This document shows positions 44,250 to 54,865 of a stretch of DNA of 64,000 nt, piece after piece (the stretch's first letter is position 1; the number at the start of each line of letters is the position of its first letter). A model generated the notes under the pieces. It had not been told where the DNA came from. It saw only the letters and a program-made list of their open reading frames with translations, and searched no databases. This stretch comes from Ovis canadensis (lineage: Eukaryota; Chordata; Mammalia; Artiodactyla; Bovidae): contig NC_091260.1 of the NCBI RefSeq assembly GCF_042477335.2, positions 54,083,001 to 54,147,000 on the forward strand, in the 5' to 3' direction. The position numbers were made by a program, and so were the translations under genes.

Positions 44250-45660
44250 TTCTTTTTATAATTTTTATTGGAGTACAGTTGACTTACAATGTGGTATTAG
44301 TTTCAGGTGTACAGCAAAGTGAATCAGTTTTATGTGTGTATGTGTGTGTTTCCATTCTTTTTCAGATTCTTTTCCCATACAGGTTATTACAGAATATTGA
44401 GTTGAGTGCTCTATGCCCAATATATTGTATAGTAGGTCCTTATTAGCTATCTATTTTGTATATGGTAAAGTGTATGTGTTAATCCCAGTCTCCTAATTTA
44501 TCACTTTCCCCATGTTTCCCCTTTGGTAACTATAAATTTGATTTTGAGGTCTCTAAGTCTATGTTTTACAAATAAGTTCACTTGTATCATTTTTATTAAA
44601 TTCTATGTATAGGTGATATCATGTGATATCTGTCTTTCTCTGTCTGACTTACTTCACTTAGAATGATAATCTCTAGGTCCACTCATGTTGCTGAAAGAGG
44701 CATTATTTTGTTCTTTTTTATGACTGAGTTAGTATTCTATCTTATATAGGTACCACATCTTCTTTATCCATTCCTCTGCTGATAGACATTTAGGTTACTT
44801 CCTAAATGTCTTGGCTATTGTAAATACTGCTGCAATGAACACTGGGGTGCATGTGTCTTTTTGAAGTATGATTTTCTCTGGATATGTGCCCAGGAGTGGG
44901 ATTGCTAGATCATATGGTAGCTCTATTTTTAGTTTTAAAAGGAACATCCATACTGTTCTCCATAATGGTTGTACCAGTTTACATTCCTACCAACAGTGTA
45001 GGGTGGTTCCTTTTCCTCCACACCCTCTCCAACATTTACTGTTTGTAGATTTTATGATGATGACCAGTCTTACCAGTGTGAGGTGGTACCTCATTGTAGT
45101 CTCAATTTGCATTTTTCTCCCTTGGACTGCAAGGATATCCAACCAGTCCATTCTAAAGGAGATCAGCCCTGAGTGTTCTTTGGAAGGAATGATGCTAAAG
45201 CTGAAATTCCAGTTCTTTGGCCACCTCATGCGAAGAGTTGACTCATTGGAAAAGACTCTGATGCTGGGAGGGATTGGGGGCAGGAGGAGAAGGGGACGAC
45301 ACAGGATGAGATGGCTGGATGGTATCACCGACTCAATGGATGTGAGTCTGGGTGAACTCCGGGAGTTGGTGATGGACAGGGAGGCCTGGTGTGCTGCGAT
45401 TCATGGGGTTTCGAAGAGTCGGACATGACTGAGCGACTGAACTGAACTGAACTGAACTGAACAATTAGTGATGTTGAATCCATGTGATTTTTAGCCATCT
45501 GTATGTCTTCTTTGGAGATATGTCTGTTTAGATCTTCTGCCCAGTTTTTGATTGGGTTATTTGTCTTTTTTTATATTAAGCTGCATGAGCTCTTTGTATA
45601 TTTTGGAGATTAATACCTTGTCAGTTGCTTCACTTGCAAATATTTCCTCCCATTCTGAGG
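44250..45660 (-). mobile_element. Twin-primed L1: 3' part
   Basis: Antisense L1 from its T-rich 3' tail (44250) through the 3' UTR and the ORF2 C-terminus (TAGGTTACTTCCTAAATGTC; CCAACAGTGTAGGGTGG). It is interrupted by a BovB at 45119-45462 and ends at the ORF2 block TTTGCAAATATTTCCTCCCATTCTGAGG. The next upstream ORF2 sequence does not continue here but is found inverted at 45662-47940. Confidence 0.85.
45119..45462 (+). mobile_element. BovB LINE, 3' terminal fragment
   Basis: A 344-bp BovB 3' end inserted in the L1. It retains the HGVSKSRT C-terminus and ends with five tandem (GAACT) units at about 45436-45462, an expansion of the BovB tail. Confidence 0.9.
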
Positions 45661-46132
45661 TCAATACCACTGATGAACATAGATGCAAAAATTCTCAACA
45701 AAATACTAGCTAACCCAATCCAACAGTACATTAAAAAGATAATACCCATGATCAAGTAGGACTTATCCCAGGAATGCAAAGATTCTTCAACATGCATAAT
45801 TTGATACACTACATCAACAAATTAAAGAATACAAAAAGATTATCTCAATAGGTCCAGAAAAAGCTTGTGACAAAATTCAACACCCATTTATGATAAAAAA
45901 AAAAACTCTCCAGAAAGTGGGTAGAAGGAACCTACCTCAACATAAGAAAGACCATGTATGACAAACCTACAGCTAAAATGATTCTCAACAGAGAAAAGCA
46001 GAAAGAATTTCCTCTAAAATCAGAAATAAAACCAATGTGCCCACTCTCACCTCCATTATTCTATACAGTTTTGAAAGTCCCAGCCATGGAAATCAGAGAA
46101 GAAAAAGAAATTAAAGGGATTCAAGTTGGAAA

Positions 46133-46395
46133 TGGCAACCCACTCCAGTACTCTTGCCTGGAAAATCCCATGGACAGAGGAGCCTGGTAGGCTGCAGTCC
46201 ATGGGGTCGCTAAGAGTTGGACATGACTGAGTGACTTTACTTTCACTTTTCACTTTCATGCATCCAAGAAGGAAATGGCAACCCACTCCAGTATTTCTGC
46301 CTGGAGAATCCCAGGAACAGAGGAGCCTAGTGGGCTGCCGTCTATGGGGTCAAACAGAATCGGACATGACTGAAGCGACTTAGCAGCAGTAGCAG
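46133..46395 (+). mobile_element. Bov-A2 SINE in L1
   Basis: Bov-A2 starting at TGGCAACCC with a mixed AGCAGTAGCAG tail. Perfect 11-bp TSD CAAGTTGGAAA at 46122-46132 and 46396-46406. Confidence 0.93.
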
Positions 46396-46894
46396 CAAGT
46401 TGGAAAAGAAGTAAAACGTCACTGTTTGCAGATAACATGATTCTATACATAGAAAATCCTAAAGATGCTACCAGAAAACTACTAGAGCTCTTCAGTGAAT
46501 GTGGTAAAGTTTCAGGATACAAAATTAATACAAAAAGATCTCTTGCATTTATAAACACTAACAACAAAGGATCAGAAAGAAAAATGGAGGAAACAATCTT
46601 ATTTACCATCACAACAAAAATAATAAAATACCTAGGAATAAACCTACATAAGGAGACAAAAGGATCTGTACTCAGAAAACTATAAGATGATGATGAAAGA
46701 AATCAAAGATGACACAAACAGATGGAGAGATATACCACGTTCTTGGATTGAAGAATCAATATTGTCAAAATAACCATACTATTCAAAGAAATCTACAGAT
46801 TCAATGCAATCCCTATCAAATTACCAGTGGCATTTTTTTCATGGAACTAGAACAAAAAAAAAATTGCAATTTGTATGGAAACATAAAAGACCTC

Positions 46895-47105
46895 TTTTAC
46901 TAGGGCTTCCCTAGTGGCTCAGATGGTAAAGAATCTGCCTATAATGCAGGAGACCCAGGTTCAATCCCTGGGTTGAGAAGACCCCTGGAGAAGAGAATGG
47001 CAACCCACTCCAGTATCCTGGGTAGAAAATCCCATGGACAGAAGAGCCTGGTGGGCCACAGTCTGGGGTCACAAAGAGTTGGACATGATTGAGCAACTAA
47101 CACAG
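46895..47105 (+). mobile_element. Bov-tA SINE in L1 with extra 5' bases
   Basis: The SINE proper starts at GGGCTTCCC (46903). The 14-bp TSD ACATAAAAGACCTC is at 46881-46894 and 47106-47119, leaving eight bases (TTTTACTA, 46895-46902) between TSD and SINE that belong to neither. Confidence 0.92.
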
Positions 47106-47551
47106 ACATAAAAGACCTCAAATAGCCAAAGCAATCTTGAGAAAGTAAAATGGAGATGGGAGGAATCAAATGCCTGAACTTCAGACTATACTGCAAAGCT
47201 ACAGTAATCCAAACAGTATGGTGTTGTCACCAAAACCAAAATATAGATCAATGGAGCAGGATAGAAAGTCCAGAGATAACCCCACACACCTGTGGTCAGC
47301 TATTCTATGACAAAAGAGGTGAGAGTATACAGTGGAGAAAAGATAGTCTCTTCAACAAGTTGTGCTGGGGAAACTGGATAGCTATATGTAAAAGAATGAA
47401 ATAAAAACACTCCCTAATACCATATACAAAAATAAACTCAAAATGGATTAAAGACCTAAATGTAAGGATGAATATTGTAAAACTCTTAGAGGAAAACATA
47501 GGCAGCACACACTCTGACATAAATCACAGCAATATCTTTTTTCATCTACCT

Positions 47552-47838
47552 CTTTTGTTGTTGCTGTCCAATCACTAAATCATGTCAGACTCACTGTGAC
47601 CCCATGAACTGTAGCATGCCAGGCTTCCCTGTCCTTCACTATCTCTGGGAGTTTGGTCAAACACATGTCCATTGAGTTGATGATACCATCCAACCATCTC
47701 ATCCTCTGCCATACCCTTCTCCTCTGTCTTTCAATCTTTCCCACTATCATGGTCTTTTCCAATGAGTCTGCTCTTCACATCAGGTGGCCAAAGTATTGGA
47801 GTCTCAGCTTTAGCATCAGTCCTTCCAATGAATATGAG
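47552..47838 (-). mobile_element. BovB LINE 3' fragment in L1
   Basis: Reverse BovB 3' end, 287 bp. The flanking TCATCTACCT (47542-47551) and TCATCTCCT (47839-47847) are a probable diverged TSD. L1 sequence resumes at CTCCTAGAGTAATG. Confidence 0.85.
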
Positions 47839-47940
47839 TCATCTCCTAGAGTAATGAAAATAGAAACAAAGATAAACAAATGCGACTTAAATTAAACTTA
47901 AAAAGGGTTTGCACAGCAAAGGAAATGGTAAACAAAATAG

Positions 47941-49077
47941 AGTTTCACTTTTTAAATGATCAGAATGTAGTTAGGAGGCAGCCTGAGCCATAAAGACCAC
48001 CTACAACAGGGAATTCCACCACAAGAGAGACAGTCACTCCACCTTCAGCCCTTCCGAAAAACACACAAAGCCATGCTCCTCCTTAAGTCACCTGGGAGAA
48101 CAAAGTCTCTCTTCTGGAAGTCTAGCCAAGGAAAAGAATGTTTTGTTAACCACACTCGTTATCAATTTTGCCAAAGAATTGAGGGTGGGAGGATTGTGGT
48201 TTTTGTTTTGGGGTGAGTTTTGGTTTTTAGGGGTGGGTTGTTCATTTGTTTGAGGGGGTTTGCATCTGAGTGGTACAGATTCTGGGCAAGTTACATCACA
48301 TAAGCAACCAGTTTACAATTCTGGATAGTTTCCCTGGAGCAGAAATTCTCAAACCTGTCCTCTGAGTTTCGGGTGGGGTCTATATCACCTTATACCTAAT
48401 AGACTTGGCATTTTCAGTCATCCTCTTATCCTGGTGAAATGGAATTTTCCATATGTCTCTTCAGAGCTCAGAAAGCTTTTCTGAAAAAGAAAATTTCTAT
48501 AGCCTATTATTTTCAGGTGCATTTACCCTAAAATGGACAAATGATTTAAAACTCTTCTGTGCATTCTTCTCCCATCACCTGGTGCTGTGGACCCAAGAGA
48601 TCTCCTTGCCTTTGCTTTTGTGAACAGGGGAATGCTCTATGATACTAACTTCCTCAAGATTAGTTATCCAGTGACCTTATTTAATTTAAAGAGACCCCAC
48701 TGGTTTTTTGCCTTCCACAAATGGAAATATCCAGTAGGAAATCCACATTTACTCTTGTGGATGGCAGATATGCACTATTGACTCTAATCCTCAACGTCTC
48801 TTAGAAACACTGAGTCAAGTTTTCATCTCTTATAATGATCCCTGGGGAAATCTCAGGCAAAAATCATTTGCTTAGGTAGGCAGGAAACAATTGTTAGTAT
48901 TTCATTTTGTTTCATTTCCTGAGAGGACTTGGAAAAACTGAGAGACTTCCGCTCCTCTGATAGAGGACATAGGAAAAAAATCAAAATATTCTGCTTAGAA
49001 TCCACAACAAGCCAAGATTGTCCCAATTCTAAGAAAAAGCCAAGAACTCATTCAGATGAAATAAAATTGTACATTGT
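47941..49077. other. Non-repeat DNA with a G/T-rich stretch
   Basis: No gene or interspersed repeat recognised. See the G/T-rich tract at 48181-48260. Confidence 0.45.
48181..48260 (+). repeat. G/T-rich low-complexity tract
   Basis: 80 bases with a single C and only about seven A. It contains six runs of three or more G, including GGGTGGG, GGGG, GGGGTGGG and GGGGG. Confidence 0.85.
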
Positions 49078-49090
49078 AGAGAGTAAACTT

Positions 49091-49372
49091 CGGAGAAGGC
49101 AATGGCACCCCACTCCAGTACTCTTGCCTAGAAAATCCCATGGACAGAGGAGCCTGGTGGGCTGCAGTACATGGGGTCGCTAAGAGTCGAACACGACTGA
49201 GCAACTTCACTTTCACTTTTCACTTTCATGCATTGGAGAAGGAAATGGCAACCCACTCCAGTGTTCTTGCCTGGAGAATCCCAGGGATGGGGGAGCCTAG
49301 TGGGCTGCCGTCTATGGGGTCACACGGAGTCGGACATGACTGGAGTGACTCAGCAGCAGCAGCAGCAGCAGC
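49091..49372 (+). mobile_element. Bov-A2 SINE, full length
   Basis: Complete Bov-A2 from CGGAGAAGGCAATGGCACCC to a (CAG)n tail of seven or more units (about 49351-49372). TSD AGAGAGTAAACTT (49078-49090) and AGAGGGTAAACTT (49373-49385), one mismatch. Low divergence suggests it is young. Confidence 0.95.
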
Positions 49373-49495
49373 AGAGGGTAAACTTAAGACAGCATTTTTC
49401 AAACTTTTGTTTTTACTGTACCTCACAGTAAAAATATAACTTTTTATCATTTACATTCACATATATATTTGCCTGAAATATATTTAGTTAAACAT

Positions 49496-49774
49496 GCTGC
49501 TGCTGCTGCTAAGTCGCTTCAGTCGTGTCCGACTCTGTGCTACCCCATAGACGGCAGCCCACCAGGCTCCGCCGACCCTGGGATTCTCCAGGCAAGAACA
49601 CTGAAGTGGGTTGCCATTCCCTTCTCCAGTGCATGAAAGTGAAAAGTGAAAGTGAAGTCGCTCAGTCGTGCCTGACCCTTAGTGACCCCATGGACTGCAG
49701 CCTTCCAGGCTCCTCCATCCATGGGATTTTCCAGGCAAGAGTACTGGAGTGGGGTGCCATTGCTTTCTCCGTTT
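49496..49774 (-). mobile_element. Bov-A2 SINE, full length, inverted
   Basis: Complete reverse Bov-A2 with a (GCT)n tail at its left end. Perfect 9-bp TSD GTTAAACAT at 49487-49495 and 49775-49783. Confidence 0.95.
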
Positions 49775-50029
49775 GTTAAACATAGCTTACCTTTATTACA
49801 TGCTATGAACTCTGATATTCATCTCTTGTATTCCACTGTATTCAATTACATTTCATTCTTTTAAAAATTCTAGCTGTGACTCACAAAATTGATTTCCCAA
49901 TCCACCACTCTCACAGTGTGAAAAAAACTGTTAGGGTAGGGGATAAAGAAGTCAATCCTTGTCACAAATCCTCTAAGTCCTCTCACTTCTGTTGGAGATG
50001 TTCAGAATTTCCCACTGAGAATGTCATTG

Positions 50030-50231
50030 CTGTTTAGTCGCTAAGCTGCAACTAAACAACAAGCTGTTCAGCTCTTAGTGACCCCATGGACTGTAGCCCG
50101 CCAGGCTTCTCTGTCCATGGAATTCTCCAGACCAGAATACTGGAGTGGGTTGCCATTTCTTTTTCCAGGGGATCTTCCTGACCCAGGGATCAAATTTGCA
50201 TTTCCTGCATTGCAGCCACCCTGGAAGCCCT
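50030..50231 (-). mobile_element. Bov-tA SINE
   Basis: Reverse Bov-tA, GTTTAGTCGCTAAGCTGCAA to CCACCCTGGAAGCCC. A short duplicated ACTAAACAACAAGC patch lies near its left end. No clear TSD. Confidence 0.9.
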
Positions 50232-50904
50232 TGAGGATAAAATAGTCTCCTAAATTAAAATGTAAATGAACACTGTATGGATAAGAGGTTAAATCTGGTC
50301 CATCATGTACACCTTTATGATTCTGAGTCTATTCCATTACATCACCCCACATCCATCATATCACACAGTAGAGAAAGGTCAGGTAGGATAAGGGAGGAGG
50401 AGGGAGTGAGGTCGTGAACGCTCCAAGGAAAGAGTGGGTAAAGGGCTTCTTCTGAGGAGTGTAGGGCACCTTGGTGACCCTAAATCTTTGCACTCTCCCC
50501 ATATGAAGTGGGGATGAACCAGGCTGAAGACCTCCAGTATACCTGGAATTCCCTGACTGCCCTCCTCCTCCCCAGCATGTATCTTGGGGCAAGAACGGGA
50601 AGTGCAGAGGGAACTTCCTCAGGCTGTGGAGCAACCCAGGAGCAGAAGCTCTCACCTCCCTGCCCCCAGCCCCACCTCCTTCCCTTAGCCCCACTCTTTC
50701 TCCCTCTGGGACTGCTCGTCCCATTCCTCTCCACCTTGTTCATCTTTTCCAATAAGAAGGTTCCAACTCTACCAGCCCTTCTCTGGGCCCCAGGAGCACT
50801 TCCTGACAGTACCGCTCCTCTGCCCTTTGAAAGCGACATGTGCATACATCTGTCAGAGCACTGCGTACAAGGCAGCACCGCTGTTCAATCGGTTGCCTTG
50901 GTTG
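50232..50904. other. GC-richer non-repeat region with a 174-codon frame
   Basis: A plus-strand frame runs 50508-51032 (174 codons) and an antisense frame overlaps it (50480-50878, 132 codons). A pyrimidine-rich AG (CCCTCCTCCTCCCCAG, ending 50575) looks like a splice acceptor. The protein would be Pro/Leu/Ser-rich with no recognisable domain. Its last part runs into an L2-like stretch, which argues against a conserved gene. I regard it as unproven. Confidence 0.25.
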
Positions 50905-51120
50905 TTGAGATGTGTGAGCTCCGGGAGGCTCCTACGGCCATCTCTAGTACCCAGCCCAGTGATCACACTATCTGCTCATTCGAGTATTCTTCAATTCAGT
51001 TAACAGACATTAATATAGTGTTAGCACTCTAAGTAGTGCAGTGATGAGCTGCTTTGTAGAACTCATTGTCTATTTGGTGATATTGTCTATTCATTAATGA
51101 ATAAATATTTGCAGAATAAA
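50905..51120 (+). mobile_element. Possible L2-like old repeat
   Basis: GTGTGAGCTCCGGGAGG, TAGTACCCAGCCCAGTG and later ATTAATGAATAAATATTTGC suggest an L2-type 3' region. Weak. Confidence 0.35.
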
Positions 51121-51989
51121 TGAAGGGTTGAAGGAGCAAATAAATGAACCCAATACTGCCTCACGTTGTTATCCCACTGCTTCATCATATACCCCCATCC
51201 ATCCAGGACAGCTTTACCTATGAGGAAGTCCTGATGTTGAATCAAAGCCTATTACCCTGAAGCTTCTATGTACTAGTCCATAAAGAATCGGAGCAGCTAA
51301 CGACAGCTACCATGTTCCTGTGCCGTCTCCTCTCCAGTCTGAACATCTTCAGTGTTTTCAGGGGCTCCTTGAGGCAACTACATGAGGAATAGCATGGAAT
51401 GGTTTAAGTTGCCCCACCAATCTTCTTGCTTCCCTCAAAATGCCCTCTGTTTGATCTATAACCTATTCTGAGCACAACCCCCATAATAGAACCCTCGCCT
51501 CCAGGTATACTGACCTCAGCACCTGAAACTCCACATCCACAGGCCCAGCCTCCTGCCACATCAGCTTCACTGAAAAAAACACGTTCTCTCTCTGACTTAA
51601 TATTAACAACATTGACCACACACTTATGCTTGGACTATAGGGGGCTATTTATCCAGAAACTCCCTTTACTTCTTGAAATTTGGGAATTTAAATGGCTCTT
51701 TTGAGAACTGCCCTTTTTAAATATGACTCCGTTTCCGTGGTTACAGGACAGACCTTACCAGGTTTTCTATCAGAAAGCTTCCACAGAATTTTTCTGAGCC
51801 TCTCTCAAGTCCAATACCAAAAGTCAGAAGATTTTTAAGCATTTCAGGGCCATGACCCTGCTCAACACAAAAGGATGGTCTGTAGTGAGAGACAAAAACC
51901 CAAAGGAGAGGGCCACCCAAAGAGAAGCCAAGACTAGAATGTAGAGAGCCCTAGAGTTCTCGTGTCCCTTGCCCCATTTATTCCTGAAA
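51121..51989. other. Non-repeat DNA
   Basis: No gene or repeat recognised. Confidence 0.45.
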
Positions 51990-52129
51990 CCCAGCTGCCT
52001 CCCTTCCTTCCTTCAGTTTGGTTGTTCTTGGAGTCTGAGAGCCGATAAATTCCCTCTCTGCCCTTTTGCCTAATTCCAACTGGGCTTCTGTAAGTTGCAA
52101 CCAGAAAATTCCTGACTAATACAACCCCT
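51990..52129 (+). mobile_element. Probable ancient LTR 3' end
   Basis: GAGAGCCGATAAATTCCCTCTC, GGGCTTCTGTAAGTTGCAACC and the end CCTGACTAATACA match the terminal pattern of old mammalian LTRs (polyadenylation signal, then GACTAATACA). Family not named. Confidence 0.4.
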
Positions 52130-52730
52130 AATTTTTTCTTCCTGAGTGTTGCCGTGTAGCTCCTAAACCAAATATTCGCATCCTGTACTTATGTATTTTT
52201 GAATTCAAAGGCAGGATCTTACATTTACTGCTGTGGAACATCATCTGGTTTTATGTGATTCATAATTCTAGTGTAGCCGGTCACAAATTTGCACACACTA
52301 CCTTCAGTTGTGCTAAGAAAATGCAGCTTTTGTAAATTTTTGGTAACAGCTAGTCACCCTCATAAGACCCTGCTGGGTAGCAAGAAAAAAAAATAAATTT
52401 TCCGGTAATGATGTCTCATTAAAAAAGATTTTTAAGCCAGAAGAAACTGACTCGGTTCTTTTGAGTAAATTTTTAGTCCTTGGGGGCACTCCAGTCCCTT
52501 TTCTCCCAGATGCCCACTGGCTGAAGGAATCATGAGACTTTATGATGATGGAAAAGCGGCCCCAAGTCCACATGGCACTCTCTGGTTCCCACTGGTCCAT
52601 ACCAAGGAGCAGCTTGTCTACAATGTCATCCCTGAGAGATCAATTGCCCCAACTGAGCCTGGAGTTACCACACTGGCATTCCCAGCCGGATCGGTAGCCA
52701 TTTGCCTCTGGTCACAAACTTGCCGTTTGC
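52130..52730. other. Non-repeat DNA
   Basis: Nothing recognised. The 101-codon frame at 52532 runs into the LTR-like unit and is not supported. Confidence 0.4.
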
Positions 52731-53130
52731 TGTTGTCAAATAAAAACAAATCCAGACTTAGTAAGAGGAAACTTTATCTGAAAGGATTGTTGCAAAAGGG
52801 GGAAGGGCTATTGCAGGAGAAGGAGCTGTTGCAATAGGAAGACTTCTTGACCATAAGTCTGCAAGCCTCTCAAGAGTTCAGCAAGAATTTTTCTTTTACA
52901 GGCAGGAGTAAACAAGGCTAAAAAGAACTGGATGACACGGTGGTGTGGGGGAATAGCCGAGCAGAGAATGTTATTATACCCTGAGGCCAACCTATTCTCA
53001 GGAGGGGTTGTTTGCTGGCTTAGGCTGAGGGCTGGCCAACATTCAGAGACCTGAAGGAAAGAGAGAATCTGAACTCCAACTAAAGGTTGCTTAACAAGTT
53101 ATTTTGTTCCAATTGATCTGTAGACACAGG
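52731..53130 (-). mobile_element. Possible ruminant LTR, antisense
   Basis: On the minus strand the left part reads as an LTR-like end (CTTTCAGATAAAGTTTCCTC, then AAGTCTGGATTTG, then TTTTTATTTGACA), preceded by a C/T-rich upstream part. The limits are uncertain and no TSD was found. Included as a candidate. Confidence 0.35.
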
Positions 53131-53220
53131 CAGTTTAGCTGATCCTTTATGAGGCAAAATGAGACTGTGGAGAGTGTGTCTAGTCTTGTTGCAGGTAAAC
53201 CAAGTTGCCTCAGAGTCTTT

Positions 53221-53334
53221 TGGGGGACTTCCCCAGAGGTCAAGTGGCTAAGACTCTGCTCCCAGTGAAGGGGCCCAGGTTCAATCTCTGGACAGGGAAT
53301 TAGGCCCCACATGCCACAGCTAAAAAACAACAAT
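53221..53334 (+). mobile_element. CHR-type tRNA-Glu SINE
   Basis: GGGGGACTTCCCCAGAGGTC head, B-box GGTTCAATCTC, end ATGCCACAGCTAAAAAAC. TSD AGTCTTT at 53214-53220 and 53335-53341. Confidence 0.88.
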
Positions 53335-53448
53335 AGTCTTTGCTAGGTCCTAGGAGGGAGGGTGTTTCTTTGCAGTGATCCCTTTCCTAGAACACAAAAG
53401 GATAGGAGATTTCTTATACTTCACTTGTTTTTCAGGATCACAGGGCTT

Positions 53449-54072
53449 CAGTTCAGTTCAGTCCAGTCGCTCAGTTGTGTCCGACTCTGCGACCCCATGA
53501 ATCGCAGCACGCCAGGCCTCCCTGTCCATCACCATCTCCCGGAGTTCACTCAGACTCACGTCCATCGAGTCCGTGATGCCATCCAGCCTTCTCATCCTTG
53601 GTCGACCCCTTCTCCTCCTGCCCCCCAATCCCTCCCAGCATCAGAGTCTTTTCCAATGAGTCAACTCTTCACATGAGGTGGTCAAGTACTGGAGCTTCAG
53701 CTTTAGCATCAGTCTTTCCAAAGAAATCCCAGGGTTGATCTCCTTCAGAATGGACTGGTTGGATCTCCTTGCAGTCCAAGGGACTCTCAAGAGTCTTCTC
53801 CAACACCGCACTTCAAAAGCATCAATTCTTCGGCGCTCAGCCTTCTTCACAGTCCAACTCTCACATCCATACATGACCACTGGAAAAACCATAGCCTTGG
53901 CTAGACGGACCTTAGTCAGCAAAGTAATGTCTCTGCTTTTGAATATACTATCTAGGTTGGTCATAACTTTTCTTCCAAGGAGTAAGCATCTTTTAATTTC
54001 ATGGCTGCAGTCACCATCTGCAGTGATTTTGGAGCCCCCCAAAAAATAAAGTCTGACACTGTTTCTACTGTT
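53449..54072 (-). mobile_element. BovB LINE 3' fragment, young
   Basis: A 624-bp reverse BovB with a perfect 11-bp TSD TCACAGGGCTT (53438-53448 and 54073-54083). The C-terminal frame is open for 133 codons (53641-54042) with the CESWTVKKAERRR block intact. Confidence 0.93.
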
Positions 54073-54326
54073 TCACAGGGCTTAGGTGAGGTCTAACATT
54101 GTCACTGTGAACTTTTGTTCTAAGCCTTCTCAGCTGATCCATGTGCCCTCTTTGGGGCATGGGAGAATGTCTGGGCTCTGAAAATGACCCAAACGGATTA
54201 TAGGAGACCAGTGTGGTGTGTCTGATCCTTCGGTCAGCCTCTCTGTCAGGGTTACACCACATTAAGAATTATGGCTGCCCAGCCCATTGCGAGGCCAGTT
54301 CCAGAATTCTGCAAGTTACCTCAGGC

Positions 54327-54567
54327 TTGTTGTTGTTCAGTCACTAAGTCTCTTTGCAAACCCGTGGACTGGAGCATGCCAGGCTTCCCTGTCCTTCACC
54401 ATCTCCCAGAATTTGCTCAAACCCGTGTCCATTGAGTCAGTGATGCCATCCAACCATCTCATCCTCTGTTGCCCCCTTCTCCTCCTGCCTTCAATCCTCC
54501 TTAGCATCAGGCCCTTTCCAATGAGTCAGCTGTTCACATCAGGTGGCCAAAGTATTGGAGCTTCATC
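54327..54567 (-). mobile_element. BovB LINE 3' fragment
   Basis: 241 bp of reverse BovB 3' end (GTTGTTGTTCAGTCACTAAG to GCCAAAGTATTGGAGCTTCA). More diverged than the copy at 53449. Confidence 0.88.
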
Positions 54568-54865
54568 TAAGGAAACTGGTTGATCACCCCAATATGACTA
54601 GGTTTCTGTATACTTATCTGGATATTTGTGCAGCCCTTGAATTTTGGGCTTTGAATATAGTCCCCAAGGTCCTGACATCGGACCTCTGTATCCTATTCTA
54701 GCTCTTTCCTCCTTCCCACAGCCCTCTGAGGTTGCAAGGGATGAGCTCTCCTTCCTTCCTTAATGGAAGAAGCTTCCGAGATCTCATACCAAAGTTCCCT
54801 CTGCCCTGTTACTTATAATAAAACTCAATGATCTGATACCAAAGCTTGAAGAGGAACAACCGAAC
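54568..54865. other. Non-repeat DNA
   Basis: Nothing recognised. Confidence 0.4.

Larger units (their letters stand above)
45662..47940 (+). mobile_element. Twin-primed L1: inverted 5' part
   Basis: Sense-strand L1 ORF2 from CACTGATGAACATAGATGC to TTTGCACAGCAAAGGAAATGG, with a Bov-A2, a Bov-tA and a BovB inserted later. Its right end (about 47940) lies, in L1 consensus order, just before the sequence where the antisense part at 45660 begins. The two parts are therefore one element with an inverted 5' half. Coding potential is lost. Confidence 0.85.

Noticed and set aside
49351-49372. CAG repeat as a polyglutamine coding tract
   Set aside because: It is the (AGC)n tail of a Bov-A2 SINE, with the TSD starting immediately after it.
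50508-51032. 174-codon frame as a protein-coding gene
   Set aside because: No recognisable domain, overlapping antisense frame of similar length, low-complexity composition, and its end lies in an old repeat. Kept as a finding, not as a CDS.
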